Source: Cephalopachus bancanus (Eukaryota > Chordata > Mammalia > Primates > Tarsiidae). From it: a stretch of DNA of 64,000 nt. This document shows, in pieces, positions 60,227-64,000 of this stretch (the stretch's first letter is position 1; each line of letters begins with the position of its first letter). Made by a program: the position numbers and the translations under genes. The notes under the pieces are model-generated. The model did not search any database. It was not told the origin of the DNA and saw only the letters and a program-made list of their open reading frames with translations. The DNA is taken from NCBI GenBank assembly GCA_027257055.1, contig JAPVLO010000153.1, positions 6,944,001-7,008,000 on the forward strand, written 5' to 3'.

Positions 60227-62153
60227 TCAAGTTTTCTGAAGGAGAGAAAAGACCGAGAGCAGCAAGATATAGCAAGAGTTGAACTTCTGAGATACAAATC
60301 TGAAGTTTCAAAAGGTAACAGGTTACAGAATTAAAATTCAAAACCTCTTATAATTTCATTAAAAGCAAATCAATATCTTAATAAAACCTTGTTTTAACAT
60401 ATGGGAGCAAAATTAAAAAGACTGTTATAAACAATTTCCTTTTAATTGTAGCTAACTTAATCACATATAAGTTTCCTTTCATGAATTCCCCTTCACAAAC
60501 TTTATCATGACTTACACAGACCATTTATGACACACTTGAGCTTTATGTTTTGCCCCATACTTTCCTCTTTCCCAAATAGCCGGCCTTTTTACTTCAATGA
60601 CAAAACTTTATTATACAAGATCTTTTATTATACAAAATATTCTCTTTTTATTATAACCCTTCTTACCAAAAATGCATCATCATATCTATAATTTCTTTCA
60701 CATCTCTCTTACTTACTGTTTCTTTCTATCCTCTTTTACAACTATCTTTTTTTTTTTTTTGAGTTGGAGTCTCAGTCTGTCACCCAGACTGGAGTGCAGT
60801 GGCCGCTTCCGGCCACCGCAGCCTCGACCTGCTGTGCTCCGGCTATCCTTCCGCCTCAGCCTTCCAGTAGCTAGAACTACAGGCGTGCGCTACCACACCC
60901 GGCTAATTTTTTTTATTTATTAGAAATGAGGTCTCGCCAAGTTGCCCAGGCAGGTCTCAAACCCATGGGCTCGGCAATCCACTCACCTCAGCCTCCCAAG
61001 GCACGGGATTACAGGCTGAGTCACCGAGCCCGGCTACAACTTTCTTTTAAATAACCTCTGATTACCCCAAATTATCATTTTTAAAAACATAAAAATACAA
61101 TTTTATGACTTTCTTATAACTCTTATTTTTTTCGTTAAAAATACATCTTCTTTGGCATACTTTATATGTATTAAGTAGGATTCTTATTCTAAGTAACCTT
61201 AAATTTTGGTTAAAACAAAGGAAGCAAGAAATCCTAAACTGTCTGTTAGATATCAACATTTTGCAGATGAAACACATTCCACAATTTTTGGAAACATGTT
61301 TTCCCATATTATAACCCTTAATTGAAAGTGACACAGATAGCTAATGAGCATATAAAATAACTTTAAGACTTCAAATCACATAAAAGCTCACTCATAAGCA
61401 TTATCTCACTTATATTTACTAAACTCATTCATTTTTAGCAGGTTGCTTAATTGATTATGAAAATTGAGATTTTAGACAAAGCTAATCATCACTTTATTTC
61501 CTGGTTAACCATGTTCAAAGCCTGTGAACATCAGGTATTTACCTGAGTAAGAACTTAAAGTTAAATACATGGGCATTGTGCCAATAACTCAGAGGATTCA
61601 TCTGTTCTCATTGAACCAACAATCATAAATCAATTTACTTGTCAAAAAAATTATACAAAGATCATTTTGGTTTTGGCTAGGTTTATAGTTTTATAACCTT
61701 CATCTCAAACTCTGATACCTTAAAATATCTAACAGAGGCAATAAAGCTTATCTAATCAGTAACCCAGACAAAAACATGCTGACAATTCTAAAGACATTTG
61801 TATTATTAATAATTTTAAAGCCATTCTTATTTTCCAAAGATCATCAAAGTCATGTGAATTTGGAAAGCATTTGGAAGTATTTGTTTTATTTATGAGTACT
61901 CATTTATTTGTAAGCCAATTTGATAGCATGCTAGACAGAACACATAACATGCGTATGTGAATAAGTTATTGTGTACGTATACATAAACCCATTTAAACAT
62001 ACACACATGTAAACAAAGATTTAATCAATTTTACTTGCAAATTATAGCCATGAATTAGCAATATAAACTCACCATTTTACAAGAGATAGCTGAATTCAAA
62101 TAATATCTCTGACAAAATTGGAACCTGTTTGCATGGCTAAATTTTATTTGCCC
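60227..62153 (+). repeat. 1.64 kb direct repeat, right copy, with an Alu inside
   Basis: Same sequence as 52,699-54,342, about 1.93 kb here because an Alu of ~290 bases is inserted at 60,748-61,035. Confidence 0.8.
60748..61035 (-). mobile_element. Full-length Alu SINE
   Basis: Reversed Alu with T-run and ending 'gagcccggct'. Target duplication acaact(a/t)tct at 60,738-60,747 and 61,036-61,045. Its middle block ('cgcagcctcgacctgctg') resembles that of the other Alus in this window. Empty site in the left repeat copy near 53,210. Confidence 0.93.
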
Positions 62154-64000
62154 CAACAAGCATTTGTGACTATTCTTAATTTATGGCACTTTAGCTATTA
62201 TGTGCATACATTCATTAAGAGTCTATTTTTTTCTATAACAAAACACAATTAGAGATACTGATTATTTTATCAAGGCTTTAACTAGAACGTCATTTTCAGA
62301 TTAGAGTACACTTTGCTTTGAGGAATCGAGATTTCATTTATAGAGCCAATATAAGACCCTTGGAAGGACTGACCTTATAACTTGCCTATGTGGTTCCTTT
62401 ACAGGGTTCCTGACATATGGTAAGTAAAGTGTCACTTTCTGATAGGCCCTGGAACTCCAAGTTATTTTGGAATCTTCAGAAGAGAGGAATTCACCCAATT
62501 CATAGAATGTAATGTCACTCTCTGATAGGCCCAGGAACTCTAAGTTATTTTAGAATTCACCCATTCACCTCATTCATACAAGTGTTTGCAGGTGCAGATA
62601 AATCTTTGGCTGGGTTTGAGAAGCTTTTAAAAGAGCTAATCTGTGATTCCTTATTTTTCAAAAAAAAAAAAGTGTTTCAGTAAAGTCAACTTAAAAAGCA
62701 GCATATATGGCAAATAAATTTTCCTTACTGAACTTTATGCAAATTTCCAGGCCAAGTATAAGACTAAATATTATTTTTCAAATAAATTATTTCTACTATG
62801 ATTTTGTCTTTAGTAGAAATGGAGAACTGCAGAGAGAGAATATGCTTCAAAAGAAACTACAGAACATTTACTATTAGATTCTAAGCTTCTTCGTTATTTT
62901 TAAGTTTTTACCATTTGTCTAACATTTGTTGGGACTGAATCCTGAATCCTGAATTCTTTTTTGGCTAAAGTTCTTTAAACTATTTTCAAGTAGCTTTTCC
63001 CATTTGTCTGACTTGGCATCACTAGAAGTTAAAACTCGTTTTCTAAAGCCCTGCAAACTGAAACTTGTCAAGTTAAACTTCAGGAAGAAAACAGCAACTT
63101 TAGAAAAACAACCTTCATTCCTGCCTGATGATATAGAAACTTCTCAGAAGGTTCATTTAAACACTTGATTTGAATACAATCTAGAAAAATCTACCAAATT
63201 GCCTCTACAATCTGGAGATGCTTCAGACTCTGGAAAAACTAGTCTATAAATGGACTGCTCCAGGCATTAATCTTTCTTTTTCTTCTGTTTCCATAAAATG
63301 CCTCTTAGTAAAGATTTATTTGCCTGCAACTTGTATAGAGGCGTAGCCTATTGCAATGCCACCAAGTATCCAGACCAGCCTCTTTCTCTGTTGACCTTTC
63401 AGGTTCAATTATTCTTACACCAGGAGATATTTACCTCTTGTTTCAACCTGTTGCGTGTTCTTAAAAGTGAGTGGTCATATTGAACTCAAGGGCTTCCATG
63501 GTCCTTGGCCTATTGGGATAACATGTGTAACCTGGACCAGGTAAAAAATTGGATTAAAATGTGTCTCTGTTGTGCTACCAACTTCTCTACTTGGGATATC
63601 ATGTAGATGAATTTTGGGGAAATTGCATGGCTAAAGAGGCATGATTCCTGGCTTAACTCTACATTACCCATGCTCCCGATGAATGAGTCTATTAATGAAC
63701 ATACCCTTGAGGGCATTCTCTGTGTGCTCCTGGGTATACTTTTGTTTGTGGCATGAATTCAGATACTCTTTTACAGGGATCAGTCCATTGCCATCACAAC
63801 AGCCTATATATAGAAGGCGCTTGTCTGTTGGGACACTTTGTGATTCCTTTCCCTATCCATCTAAACAATGATGAAGAGACTTCAGTCTCTTCTCTGTAGA
63901 ACAAGGAAGATACCAGGACTATTGGTGACAGAGACTTCTAGGGATACTGGTTCTTAGCTATGGAGCTTGTGCTAACAGAGACATGCCTCTTAGTAAAGAT
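62154..64000. other. Gene-free DNA at the right edge
   Basis: Contains a local ~45-base direct repeat (62,430-62,474 and 62,511-62,555) and an 18-base repeat, atgcctcttagtaaagat, at 63,298-63,315 and again at the very end, 63,983-64,000. The 63,298-63,900 stretch has a few medium open frames broken by stops; it could be retroviral, but I cannot show it. Confidence 0.4.

Noticed and set aside
60672..60923. 83-codon + strand frame
   Set aside because: Alu-derived (reverse orientation); no gene.
63298..63871. Retroviral env or gag gene at the right edge
   Set aside because: The translations are suggestive in places but broken, and no motif is clear enough to claim it.

Overview
This is primate genomic DNA carrying a tandem pair of UDP-glycosyltransferase family 3 (UGT3A) genes on the + strand, followed by about 22 kb of gene-free, repeat-rich DNA. 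The exon-intron structure, Alu-type SINEs, L1 LINEs, hAT and mariner DNA transposons and endogenous retrovirus remains all point to a primate. The Alu copies share an unusual middle block and do not look like the human AluS/AluY forms. They also lack the right-arm form I remember for lemurs and lorises, so a tarsier is my best guess, held with low to moderate confidence.

Region 1 (1-~19,600) holds an upstream UGT3A copy with all seven coding exons and GT/AG splice borders. It is broken: exon 3 has a frameshift with an in-frame TGA, exon 5 has a 38-base out-of-frame deletion, and exon 6 has His to Arg in the UGT donor-binding signature. I call it a UGT3A2-like pseudogene. Region 2 (~21,300-42,300) is a second copy of the same ~21.3 kb unit. 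Its seven exons join into a complete 523-codon frame with no lesion, and the residue at position 391 is Phe, as in UGT3A2 rather than UGT3A1. This is the only gene I regard as functional in the window.

Because the two units align along exons and introns, each serves as an empty-site control for the other. The hAT (MER1-type) element, an internally deleted mariner, two Alus, an Alu/L1 fragment pair and an L1 tail occur only in copy 1. One Alu, one L1, a retroviral RT fragment pair and a GA-rich minisatellite-like block occur only in copy 2. An old L1 fragment and two LTR-like segments occur in both and so predate the duplication.

Region 3 (~42,900-47,370) is a decayed retroviral element on the - strand (RT, RNase H, integrase and env traces, gag missing) between LTR-like segments. 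Region 4 (47,885-64,000) holds an internally deleted L1 that keeps its 5' UTR, a further truncated L1, a nested L1 inside an LTR-like repeat, a twin-primed (inverted) L1, a full Alu, and an unassigned 1.64 kb direct repeat whose copies lie 7.5 kb apart. I found no tRNA, rRNA or CRISPR, and no sign of a novel protein system.
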